Source: Burkholderiales bacterium
Lineage (GTDB): Bacteria; Pseudomonadota; Gammaproteobacteria; Burkholderiales; Burkholderiaceae_C
Assembly (NCBI GenBank): GCA_029268225.1
Contig: JAJUGJ010000004.1
Coordinates: forward strand, 1 to 64,000
Reading direction: 5' to 3'
Length of the DNA: 64,000 nt
The notes under the pieces were generated by a model, which saw only the letters and a list, made by a program, of their open reading frames with translations, was not told the DNA's origin and did no database searches. Position numbers and translations under genes: made by a program. This document shows, piece after piece, positions 36,952 through 45,700 of this stretch; positions within the stretch are counted from its first letter, which is position 1; every line of letters begins with the position of its first letter.

Positions 36952-38655
36952 ATGAATCAACTTAAGAAACTGAACATTGGCCCTCGCTTGGGATTGGGCT
37001 TTGCCCTGGTCATCTTGGCGGCCCTTGCGATCGCGCTGGTGGGCCGCATCCAGCTCGGTGCGCTGAGCGATGAGATTCGGTTCATGACGGAAGACCGCAT
37101 GGTCAAAGTCGAGCAACTCACGGAGGTCAAGGACGATCTGAACGTGATCGCTCGGAGTGTGCGCAACATGGCGTTGCTGACGGACGAACAAGAAAAGGTG
37201 AAAGAAAAGGCTCGCATCGATCAGATGAGCGCCAGAAACAGCGAGTTGCTGAGGCTGCTGGACAAGTCCATTACCCTGCCCAAGGGGCGCGAGTTGCTGC
37301 AAGACCTCAACGCCGCGCGGGCACCGTACAACGCTGCGATCAGCAAGGCTGTGGAGCAGGCGATGGCCGGTCAGACGGACGTGGTGCGTGAGACACTGTT
37401 CAACGAGGTTCGCCCGCTGCAAGGCCGCTACATGAAGGCGCTCGACGACTTGGTCGGCCTCCAGAAGGAGTTGATGCGCCAGTCTGCCGAGCAGTCTGCG
37501 CAGATGGCCGCCTCGGCTGGCGTGTGGATGTTGATCATTGCTGGAGTGGCTGCCGCCATAGGCGCCTTCATCGCGACGCTCCTGGTGCGCTCGATCACCC
37601 ACCCGATCCGTGAGGCGGTAAAGGTGGCGCAGACCGTGGCTGCTGGCGACCTGACATCGACCATCCACGTTACCCGCCAGGATGAGACCGGTCAGTTGCT
37701 GGCCTCACTCAAGGCGATGAACGAGAGCCTGGTCGGCATCGTCAGCAACGTGCGTCTGAGCAGCGACTCGATTGCCACCGGCAGTGCACAGATTGCCACC
37801 GGCAACGCAGATCTGAGTCAACGCACCGAGGAACAGGCCGCCAATCTGGAGCAGACAGCAGCTTCCATGGAGCAGCTCGCCTCGACCGTGCAGCAGAACT
37901 CGGACACGGCGCGTCAGGCCAACCAGTTGGCCAGTAGTGCGAGCCAAGCAGCAGTCCGTGGCGGCGAGGTGGTCGGTCAGGTGGTGGGAACCATGGCGCA
38001 GATCACCGACAGTTCTCGCAAGATTGCCGACATCATTGGCGTGATCGACGGCATTGCATTTCAGACGAACATTCTGGCTCTCAATGCTGCAGTGGAAGCT
38101 GCCCGCGCTGGCGAGCAAGGTCGAGGCTTCGCAGTTGTGGCAGGCGAAGTGCGCAGCCTGGCGCAACGCTCGGCCAATGCGGCCAAGGAGATCAAGACCT
38201 TGATTGACAACAGCGTGGAGAAGGTGGAGATCGGGTCCCGACTGGTGGACGCCGCCGGCCAATCCATGGCCGACATCGTCCAGCAGGTCAAGCGTGTGAC
38301 CGATCTGATGGGCGAGATCAGTGCCGCCAGCGTGGAGCAAACACAGGGGATTAGCCAGGTCGGTGATGCAGTCAATCAGCTCGATCAGGTGACACAGCAG
38401 AATGCGGCACTGGTTGAGGAGTCGGCCGCAGCGGCCGCCAGCTTGAGCCAGCAGGCAGCCAAGCTGGCAGAGACCGTGGCGGTGTTCACCTTGAATGGGC
38501 ATGTGCGATCGGGCGCAACTATGGCGGCCCGCGCGCCCACTTCCGCAACCAGCCCTGTTAGCCCGAGACCAATCAAGAAATCACCACGACCGGCTATTCA
38601 GCAAATAGCATCCCCGGTTCCTCGGACCGATACTGATACATGGGAGTCGTTCTGA
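36952..38655 (+). CDS. Methyl-accepting chemotaxis protein with C-terminal WESF tether
   Basis: From the ATG at 36952 (GGAGA upstream) the receptor has 567 residues. It has a first helix ([17 protein letters not shown]), a four-helix-bundle periplasmic domain (about 35-185), a second helix ([21 protein letters not shown]), HAMP and the methylated signalling domain with its hairpin tip ([20 protein letters not shown]). The last residues, TDTWESF, match the xWxxF pentapeptide tether used to bind CheR and CheB in high-abundance receptors such as Tsr and Tar. The ligand is unknown. It follows the Aer-like gene and closes the signalling block. Confidence 0.92.
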   Translation: MNQLKKLNIGPRLGLGFALVILAALAIALVGRIQLGALSDEIRFMTEDRMVKVEQLTEVKDDLNVIARSVRNMALLTDEQEKVKEKARIDQMSARNSELLRLLDKSITLPKGRELLQDLNAARAPYNAAISKAVEQAMAGQTDVVRETLFNEVRPLQGRYMKALDDLVGLQKELMRQSAEQSAQMAASAGVWMLIIAGVAAAIGAFIATLLVRSITHPIREAVKVAQTVAAGDLTSTIHVTRQDETGQLLASLKAMNESLVGIVSNVRLSSDSIATGSAQIATGNADLSQRTEEQAANLEQTAASMEQLASTVQQNSDTARQANQLASSASQAAVRGGEVVGQVVGTMAQITDSSRKIADIIGVIDGIAFQTNILALNAAVEAARAGEQGRGFAVVAGEVRSLAQRSANAAKEIKTLIDNSVEKVEIGSRLVDAAGQSMADIVQQVKRVTDLMGEISAASVEQTQGISQVGDAVNQLDQVTQQNAALVEESAAAAASLSQQAAKLAETVAVFTLNGHVRSGATMAARAPTSATSPVSPRPIKKSPRPAIQQIASPVPRTDTDTWESF

Positions 38656-38989
38656 TGCGAGTCCACACTTCTAGTGTGCGTCGTTTGAGCTGCAAATGGG
38701 TGCCTTGAACGCCCCCTGCAACTGTCATCAGTTGACTGCGGGTTGAAAGCGTAGTCACTGCACACCTTTTTTAGTTATTGCTCGGCAAACAGACAGCTAT
38801 GGGTCGACTGCGTGACTCCGCCGATCGCAGCTGCAGCCATCGAACAACGTGACTCCCTGGCTGCACGTTAGGCCGTTGCGAATGACCGCAGAGCCCTGCG
38901 AAGCGGCCATCCACGCGACCTGGCTTTCAGCGTGTCAATGACCGTTGTGGAGATCAAAGCGTGCGTCGGGCAGAAGAAGTCGAAGGACA
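38656..38989. other. Intergenic region before the IS1182 element
   Basis: No gene is seen. A short perfect hairpin (CACACT-TCT-AGTGTG, 38664-38678) follows the chemoreceptor stop and might act as a weak terminator, although no T-run follows it. Confidence 0.4.
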
Positions 38990-39015
38990 GCAAGCGCTGG
39001 AGGCTGTGTGATAAC
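38990..39015 (+). repeat. Left terminal inverted repeat of the IS1182 element
   Basis: The arm reads GCAAGCGCTGGAGGCTGTG then TGATAAC. It matches the right arm with two mismatches. Confidence 0.8.
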
Positions 39016-39161
39016 ACTTCGGATGGCGGGTCCGTGAGCCCGGCACCAGAATCAGACCTGTCCGGAGCACAAACTCTGGCTGACACCAGCCCGCAGGCCT
39101 ATATGGGGTGTTTTGAGCCCTGTGTGACGGCCGTGCAAGTTGAACTGGCGGCAAATAGGGC

Positions 39162-40610
39162 TTACGCCCCGAGCAACCTCATCGCCTTCCTGGTCCGATC
39201 GAAGCCAAGAATGTTGAGGACACGCTTGAAGTTGTAGGCGAGCACGCTGAGGTTCATCTCCGTCCCAACGTGATGCATGCCACGGGTCAGGAAGTGGGGC
39301 CATCCCATCCAGTGTTTGAGTGTGCCGAATACGTGCTCGACGGTGCGCTTGCGTACCGTCATGGCCGTTGGCATTTGGTCCAACCGCTGCTGTACCGAGT
39401 CCATCACGCTTTCGTGCTCCCAGCGCCGGATACGCCGATTCTGACTCGTCGTGCACTGCGCCTTCATCGGGCAGGAAGGGCAGGCACTAGACCAGTAGAT
39501 GCGGATCTTCAGACCATCCTCTTCACGGCTGAAGCGGTGAATTGCTCGCTCCCCTGCAGGACATTGGTATTCGTCGGCATGCGCGATATAGATGAAGTCT
39601 GTTTTGTCGAAACGCCCCTCTGCTCTGGCATTGGATGTCATGGGCTTAGGAACAAGCGCCGCAACACCAGCATCCTCGCAAGCCTTCAGCCCCAGGCCGC
39701 TGTAGTAGCCGCGGTCAGCTATGGCCTTCAGCTTGCGTTTGCCCATTGCTTCGCGTGCGGCCAAAGCCATCACGCTTAACTGCGCCCGATCGCTTCCGTT
39801 GTTCGTCACTTCATGAGCAACGATCAGATGGTTCTTGGTGTCGACGGCTACCTGCACGTTGTAGCCCACCAGCGCAGTGCCCTTCGCGCTGTACGTGGTC
39901 ATGGCCCTCGCATCGGGATCCGTCTGGGATAGCTGCCGGTCTGGCAGGGTCTCCAACTGCGCCTTCACCGCCTGCAGTTCATGCAAACGCTGGCGCATCT
40001 TTTGGATCTTGCCCTGCAGCCGCTCGGTCTTGGCTCGCACTTCAACGGGCTGAGTTCGATCTGCCGTGTCCAGGGCATCGAGATAGTGCTGGATGCTTTC
40101 CTCCAACTCTCGCTCGCGACGCTCAATCTTGCCGGGTGTGTAGTTGCGCTCGCGGTTGTTGACAGCCTTGAACTTGCTGCCGTCAATGGCGACCACGGCT
40201 TCGGTGAACAGCTTCAACTCACGGCACAGCATCACGAAGCGGCGGCAGACGTTGCGAATGCCTTTGCCGTTCTCGCGGCGGAAGTCCGCAATGGTTTTGA
40301 AATCAGGGGCCAGCCTGCCAATCAGCCACATCAACTCCACGTTGCGCTGGCACTCGCGCTCCAGCCTACGGCTGGACTGGATACGGTTCAGATAGCCATA
40401 CAGATACAGCTTCAACATCACCGACGGGTGATAAGAGGGGCGTCCTGTTGGCGCTGGGCTTGCGCCTTCGAAGCCCAAGGCCACGAGGTCCAACTCACCG
40501 ATGAAGATATCTACGATTCGCACCGTGTTGTCTTCTGCAACGAAGTCGTCCAGACACTCTGGCAGCAAGGTGACTTGTTGCCTGTCCTGTCCTTCGATGA
40601 ATCTGGGCAT
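39162..40610 (-). CDS. IS1182-family transposase
   Basis: The transposase has 482 residues from the ATG at 40610 (MPRFIEGQDRQQVTLLPECL, the family start) and appears full length. An N-terminal DUF772-type domain (TGRPSYHPSVMLKLYLYGYL, SSRRLERECQRNVELMWL) precedes the DDE catalytic domain, with DGSKFKAVNNRERN for the first Asp, a long coiled insert and VQVAVDTKNHLIV. A later segment has a Cys cluster (CPSCPMKAQC), and the end carries the RKRTVEHVFGTLKHWMG box with the catalytic Glu. The gene fills most of the element between its inverted repeats; I see no frameshift. Confidence 0.93.
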   Translation of the reverse strand: MPRFIEGQDRQQVTLLPECLDDFVAEDNTVRIVDIFIGELDLVALGFEGASPAPTGRPSYHPSVMLKLYLYGYLNRIQSSRRLERECQRNVELMWLIGRLAPDFKTIADFRRENGKGIRNVCRRFVMLCRELKLFTEAVVAIDGSKFKAVNNRERNYTPGKIERRERELEESIQHYLDALDTADRTQPVEVRAKTERLQGKIQKMRQRLHELQAVKAQLETLPDRQLSQTDPDARAMTTYSAKGTALVGYNVQVAVDTKNHLIVAHEVTNNGSDRAQLSVMALAAREAMGKRKLKAIADRGYYSGLGLKACEDAGVAALVPKPMTSNARAEGRFDKTDFIYIAHADEYQCPAGERAIHRFSREEDGLKIRIYWSSACPSCPMKAQCTTSQNRRIRRWEHESVMDSVQQRLDQMPTAMTVRKRTVEHVFGTLKHWMGWPHFLTRGMHHVGTEMNLSVLAYNFKRVLNILGFDRTRKAMRLLGA

Positions 40611-40671
40611 ACATGACCTCCATGTGGTCATGGACACGCAAACCATGGGCCAGGTTCCTGCCGATCAACGA

Positions 40672-40697
40672 GTTTTCACACAGCCTCCAGCGGTTGC
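40672..40697 (-). repeat. Right terminal inverted repeat of the IS1182 element
   Basis: The arm reads inward on the minus strand as GCAACCGCTGGAGGCTGTG then TGAAAAC. It lies 62 bases upstream of the transposase start. Confidence 0.8.
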
Positions 40698-40785
40698 GGA
40701 AGTTCGCTATGCGTGTCGACAATGTCCGAATTGCTGGAGAAAGCCGGCAATCGCAAGCATTGGCGATGCATCTGCCGGCTGCCTC

Positions 40786-41022
40786 TTACCGCTCGGTCTG
40801 CTCAGAAATCTCAAGGGCATCTTCTACTTCAATGCCCAAGTAGCGGACCGTGCTCTCCAGCTTCGAATGCCCGAGCAGGAGCTGCACTGGGCGAAGATTC
40901 TTGGTCCGACGGTAGATCCGCGTGACCTTGATCCTGCGCGTGGTGTGGGTTCCATATTCATGGGCGTCCAGGCCGATCTCCTCGGCGCACGATGCGGACA
41001 TACTGGCGCGTCCCGACAGCAA
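40786..41022 (-). pseudogene. Tyrosine-recombinase (integrase) C-terminal relic
   Basis: The frame gives YGTHTTRRIKVTRIYRRTKN, then VQLLLGHSKLESTVRYLGIE and DALEISEQTE. This is the C-terminal catalytic end of a site-specific integrase of the kind found in integrative elements. The HxxR box (THTTRR), the GHSKLES helix and the attacking Tyr in VRYLG are present, but the N-terminal ~70%, with the first catalytic Arg, is absent. The break is near 41020. It shows that an integrative element once lay here, next to the defence-like genes. Confidence 0.75.
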
Positions 41023-41347
41023 GGCGAGCGCGAGTACATCGAGACGCTCTACCGTTCGCTAAAGGACGACCTCGAGGCCGTAGCCAAGCGCGGCACCGTC
41101 TCCGGCAAGGGGCAAGAACCGACCGAAGCAGAGGGCTGCTTCTACCTGCCGGCAGCGGCCGCTGCAGCACTTCGACCTTGGTCGGTGTCGGGCGCCTCAC
41201 TTCCGACGGCCACTTCAGGCCGTTGTGCACGTTGCAGTAAGGCGGGCCCTCAAGCGTCTTGGTCTGGTCTCATGTCAGCTGGTCTGAGTTCCAGCCCCCG
41301 CTTGGCAGGCCGTTCGCCAGCGGTCGAAGCCGGCCTTATCCAGCAGG
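41023..41347. other. Decayed sequence between integrase relic and defence-like genes
   Basis: On the plus strand 41030-41160 reads REYIETLYRSLKDDLEAVAK and GTVSGKGQEPTEAEGCFYLP, which looks like a piece of a real protein, perhaps from a conjugative element, but I cannot name the family. The remainder contains nothing I recognise. Confidence 0.35.
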
Positions 41348-41461
41348 TCAGCCGGCGTTCAAGGTAGCCAGCCGCGTGGCGGCGGTTGCCTGTGCCCACA
41401 CCGCACCGGCGTGCAACGCGAACGCGCCTGACACGATTAAAGTGGCAAGATGATGTCTCAT
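41348..41461 (-). pseudogene. Short exported-protein fragment
   Basis: A frame of 37 codons begins MRHHLATLIVSGAFALHAG and continues AVWAQATAATRLATLNAG before a TGA. It is a classical signal peptide with an AQA-type cleavage region, and GGGGGAGGACTGGAC directly before the ATG is a strong ribosome site. In the next frame the protein-like sequence ADLLDKAGFDRW continues, suggesting a frameshift in a longer exported protein. I cannot identify it. The strong ribosome site indicates leftward transcription from the gap before the PIN-like gene. Confidence 0.45.
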
Positions 41462-41525
41462 GTCCAGTCCTCCCCCTGATGCGGGCAGCCCGTCCGCCCA
41501 TGCATATCCCGGCCGCCATCATGGT

Positions 41526-42692
41526 ATGAACCCGCGCAAGATCGGCTCGTCCATCGAGCGGCACCGTGCCTCGCCCGAAGTCAGCTTGGAGCAGCATCGG
41601 CGCCGGCGCGTACACGCCTTCGGCCGTAGCCTGATGACCCGCAAGGCGGTGTACCTGGACCTGCGGTTCTGGATCGGTTTGCGGGATGCAGCGCGCTACG
41701 ACACGCCTGGGGTGATGATGGATCTCCTGTGTGCCTTGCGCGGCGCCGTGGCAGCGGGCCAGGTGTTTTGCCCGATCACCGACAGCACCTTTCTGGAGAT
41801 GTTCAAGCAGACCGATCCGCGGTCGCGCGCCGCCACTGCCGACCTGATCAGCGAACTGAGCCTGGGCGCCACCCTCCTCACTTACGACATGCGCGTCGGC
41901 ACCGAAATCGCGCACTACGTGCATGCGGCCCGAACGCCGGAGGCGGTCGATCCGCTGCGCGAGCTGGTGTGGTCCAAGCCCGCGTATGTAATGGGCTTCG
42001 TCGATCCGGTGTCGATGGCCTTCGACCCAGCCACCAGCCTGGCCATGCGCAAAGCCTTTTTCGACCACATGTGGGAAGACGTCACGCTGATCCAGGTGTG
42101 CGACATGCTCGGCGACAAGTTCGTGCATGCCGACCCGCTGTGCTTTCGCGAAACCACCGGCCGGGTGAACGAGCAGATCCGCGCCCATGCGGACAGCCTC
42201 AAAAACATGAAGACCGCCTACCAGCACGAACTGGTCGGCGTCCTGGACCTCTTTGCCGGTCAACTGGCCACCATCCTGGCGCCCACATTGCCGCCCGAGG
42301 CGGGACCCTTGCCCAAGGAGGGAACACCGGAGCGCGCGGAGGTCGATCGGCAGTGCCTGGCGCTCCTGGTAGGCGCCTTTGGAACGGAGGCGGGCCGGAA
42401 AGCCCTGCGCACGCTGCACATCAACGCCACCCTGCATGCGGCCGTGCGGTGGAACAAGGGGCAGGCGCTGAAAGCCAATGACCTGTTCGATTTCCAGCAC
42501 GCTTGTGCGGCGCTGGCCTATTGCGACGCCTTCTTCACGGAAGGCCCGTTGTGCACGCTGGTGAACAGGCCCGACCTGGGGCTTCTTGAGCAGTTCGGCT
42601 GCTTCGTAAGTGCGGATGTCGCGGCGTGCCTGGCCTACGTCGAAAACGTGGTTCGCGACACGACTGCCTATGATGGGTTGAAGCCGACTTAA
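41526..42692 (+). CDS. PIN-like nuclease candidate, partner of the STAND ATPase
   Basis: The product has 388 residues from the ATG at 41526; an ATG at 41460 is possible but overlaps the ribosome site of the divergent fragment. I do not recognise a named family. The layout is PIN-like: a strand ending in Asp near the start (AVYLDLRFW, D45), CPITDSTFLEMF with an acidic pair (D86, E91), and near the end ANDLFDFQHACAALAYCDAF (D319, D322, D334) followed by TE. This is the usual spacing of a PIN nuclease active site, with a large helical insert between. The stop codon is 8 bases before the giant NTPase gene, implying an operon. A role as nuclease effector is an inference. Confidence 0.6.
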   Translation: MNPRKIGSSIERHRASPEVSLEQHRRRRVHAFGRSLMTRKAVYLDLRFWIGLRDAARYDTPGVMMDLLCALRGAVAAGQVFCPITDSTFLEMFKQTDPRSRAATADLISELSLGATLLTYDMRVGTEIAHYVHAARTPEAVDPLRELVWSKPAYVMGFVDPVSMAFDPATSLAMRKAFFDHMWEDVTLIQVCDMLGDKFVHADPLCFRETTGRVNEQIRAHADSLKNMKTAYQHELVGVLDLFAGQLATILAPTLPPEAGPLPKEGTPERAEVDRQCLALLVGAFGTEAGRKALRTLHINATLHAAVRWNKGQALKANDLFDFQHACAALAYCDAFFTEGPLCTLVNRPDLGLLEQFGCFVSADVAACLAYVENVVRDTTAYDGLKPT

Positions 42693-42700
42693 CGCCCACC

Positions 42701-45700
42701 ATGCCATCGCCTGAACTCACCGGCGGCGCCGGATTTACCTTCGAGGATGCCGCTGCGGCCTGCTACCTCGCGGCACTCGTCGGCGGCACCACCGCGCCGG
42801 GCCTGGATGCACGCGTAGTGCAGCGCGTCGCGCAGCAGCAGGCGGATGCCGGGGAGCCCCTGGACGATGTGATCGTCGATGCCCTCGCGCCGGCCGATAA
42901 CTCCCTGATGCGCCTATCGCTCCAGATCAAGCGATCGTTGACGGTTTCAGACGCGGCCAGCAACACCGACTTCCGCGAGGTGATCCAGCGCAGTTGGCAG
43001 ACGTTGCAAAAGACTGATTTCCGCGTGCACGTCGACCGGGTAGGTGCGGCCGTGGGAAACATCTCCGATGACGCATACCGCAACTTCACCACCGTCTGCG
43101 AGTGGGCACGCGCGTCTGAGTCACCAGCTTCCTTCTTCCAGCGATTCGGCGGCGGCAGTGGGGCGTCGCAGGCGCACCAGGCAGTCGTCGATGCCGTACG
43201 TACCTGCGCACTGGCCGATGCCGGCTCGCTGCCGGACGACGCCTTGCATCGGCTGCTGTCGCACCTGGTCCTCATCAAGTTCGATCTGTTGCATGAAGGC
43301 TCTACCACGGAGGCGTCCGTCCTCGCCGGCTTGCAGCGCGCGCTGGCGGCTGTGCAGCAGGGAAGGGCGCAGGATTTGTGGGGCCACTTGCGGCAACTCG
43401 CGCGTGATGGCGCGGGCCGCAGGGAAGAGTTCAGCCGCGCTTCGGTGCTGCGGCGCTTGCCCAGCGGCTACCGTTTCGCCGGCGTCCCGGCCTTGGCCGG
43501 CGACCTGGAGGTGTTGCGCGAGAGCAGCCGCCACTGGCTGGCGCAGCAGGCTCACGACATTGGCGGCGCGCACGTTGATCGGACCGATCTTCGGGCGGCC
43601 TTGGCGGCCGAAATGGGACGCCACCGACTGACGGTGATTAAGGGTTTGCCGGGCACCGGCAAGACGGTCCTGTTACGCGACCTGCTGGCGCGGTGCTCCA
43701 CTGATGGAGCCACCCTGTTGCTCACGGCGAACCGGTTTTCCGGTCGAAGCTGGGCCGAAAACGCTGTTGCGATGGGACTTTCCACCGTCGCCATCGAGCC
43801 GCTGCTGGTCGAAGTCGCAGCGACCGGCCACGCGGTTCTGTTCATCGATGGCCTGGACCGCATCGTGCCGGAGCAGCGGGCGGTCGTCACCGACATTCTG
43901 GGGCAGATCCTGGCCAGCCCGGCGCTTGCCGAGTGGCGAATCGTCGCGACGGCGCGAGACGCGGGCATCGAGCCGCTGCGCAACTGGGTGCCCCCGGCGC
44001 TGATCTCGGGCAGCGGTGTCGGCTACGTCGATGTCCAGGACTTGTCGGACGACGAGGCGGCGGGTCTCGTCGCGAGACTGCCCGCGTTACGCCCGCTCTT
44101 GATCGGGGGCGACGACAGGGTTCGGTCGCTCGCGCGCCGTCCGTTCTTCGCTTCGGTGCTGGCCCGGGGCTTCACCAGCGCGGCCTACCCCGCGGGCTTT
44201 GCGCCGCGTTCCGAGCTCGACCTGATCAACGCGTGGTGGGCGCGTGGCGGCTACGATGCGCAAGACGGGCAGGTCCTGGCGCGGCAGCAGGCCTTGATCG
44301 AACTCGCGCAACGCAGTGCGCCCGATCTCGGCCGGGACATTCGGATTCGTACTCTTTCGCCGGCCACGCAGGCCGTCCTTCCGGCGCTGCAGCTGGATGG
44401 TTTGGTGCAGCAAGTCCGGCCCGGCCTCACGGCGCAGTTCGCGCATGACATCTTTTTCGAATGGGCGCTTCTGCACCTGCTGCTGGACGAAGGTGAGAAC
44501 TGGATCTCCATCTTGACGGCCGCCGGTGAACCGCCTGCGCTGGCGCGAACGGTGGAGCTGCTGTCGCAGACCATGTACGGCGAGCCGGCGGCGTGGGGGC
44601 GACAGCTGCATGCGCTCGAGGCGCCCACCTTGCGACCGCAGTGGTTGCGGGCATGGCTCATCGCACCGGTGTTTTCCCCCGATTTCAACGAGCACGCGGA
44701 TGCCTTCACGGGGACTCTCTCGGCGCAAGAGCACCGGCTGCTGCGCAAGCTGCTGGTGTGGGTGCGGGCCGAGAAGACGACCCCGAATCCGCTTGTGCTG
44801 TCGGGCCAGATGGGCGGCGAGAACCTGACCTCGACCGATCGCATCCGGATCGCCGACCTGCTCGGGTGGCCATCGGACTTCGGTGCCTGGGGCCGCTTGC
44901 TGACCTGGGCACTCGACCATGTCGCCGAAATGCCGGACGCCTGCCTGCCGGATCTGGTGGCGCTGTTCATGACGTGGCAGGTGCCGCTGATGGACCTCCC
45001 GAACCCGATCTCGCGGCGGATTGTGGACCTGTGCGCTGCCTGGTTGCACGCGATCGAGGATGTCCGCGCATCCCCACGTTGGTACTCGGCGGACGAAGAG
45101 GTACCCGAAGCGCCGGCCGTGCGTGCGCCTTCGGACCTCGATTCGGAACTGCGGACCCTCGTGCTACGCGCGGCGCGCTGTTTTCCCGAGGTGGTTCGCG
45201 CCTACTTGCTCAAGATCGAGCCGATCGAGCGGTTCGAGGTGTCTTCATTCCAAGAGGTGATGTCGCACGCGTCACTACTCGCGCAGACCCATCCGGAGCT
45301 GCTGGCGCTGGTCGCCCGCAGGAGCTTTCTGAAGGAGCTGCCGGATGACCAAGAGGCCAGGGAGCGGCAGGAGTCGAGGGATCGCGCGGCCCGCATCGCC
45401 GCCCTCCGGGCCAAGCCAGAGGCGGAGCGGACCCGCAACGAACAACGCGCGCTCGACCACTTGCCGATGTCGATCATGTCAGGCCGGTCATTTTCAAATC
45501 ATGATTGGGACCGGCTGTCGATCGGCGGCGACCTGCAAGGGTACTTTCCGGCATCGCCGCTGCGCGAGCCGTTCCATGCGCTGTTGACGCACGCACCGGC
45601 TGTCGGGCTCACCCTTGTGCGCGATCTAGCGAACCACGCGGCGTTGGCCTGGCGCCAGCTACACCGGCACACTGGGCGCGGCGGCACGCCTGCCCCGCTC

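Larger units (their letters stand above)
38990..40697 (-). mobile_element. IS1182-family insertion sequence
   Basis: The element has near-perfect 26-bp terminal inverted repeats. The left one is GCAAGCGCTGGAGGCTGTG (38990 onward), and the right one, read from 40697 inward, is GCAACCGCTGGAGGCTGTG. It contains one transposase gene on the minus strand. Length is about 1.7 kb, usual for the family. I could not find an obvious target duplication, so the exact outer bases are uncertain. It separates the chemotaxis genes from the integrase relic. Confidence 0.85.

Noticed and set aside
36129..38502. Long minus-strand frames opposite the chemoreceptor genes
   Set aside because: They mirror the repetitive coiled-coil coding sequence of the receptors and have no independent support.
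38664..38678. Hairpin after the chemoreceptor gene as an intrinsic terminator
   Set aside because: The stem is only 6 bp and no run of T follows, so I mention it only as weak evidence.
41250..42707. A 485-codon minus-strand frame opposite the PIN-like gene
   Set aside because: It has no ribosome site or recognisable motif and runs through the intergenic debris; the plus-strand frame has a structured acidic-residue pattern and an 8-base link to the next gene.
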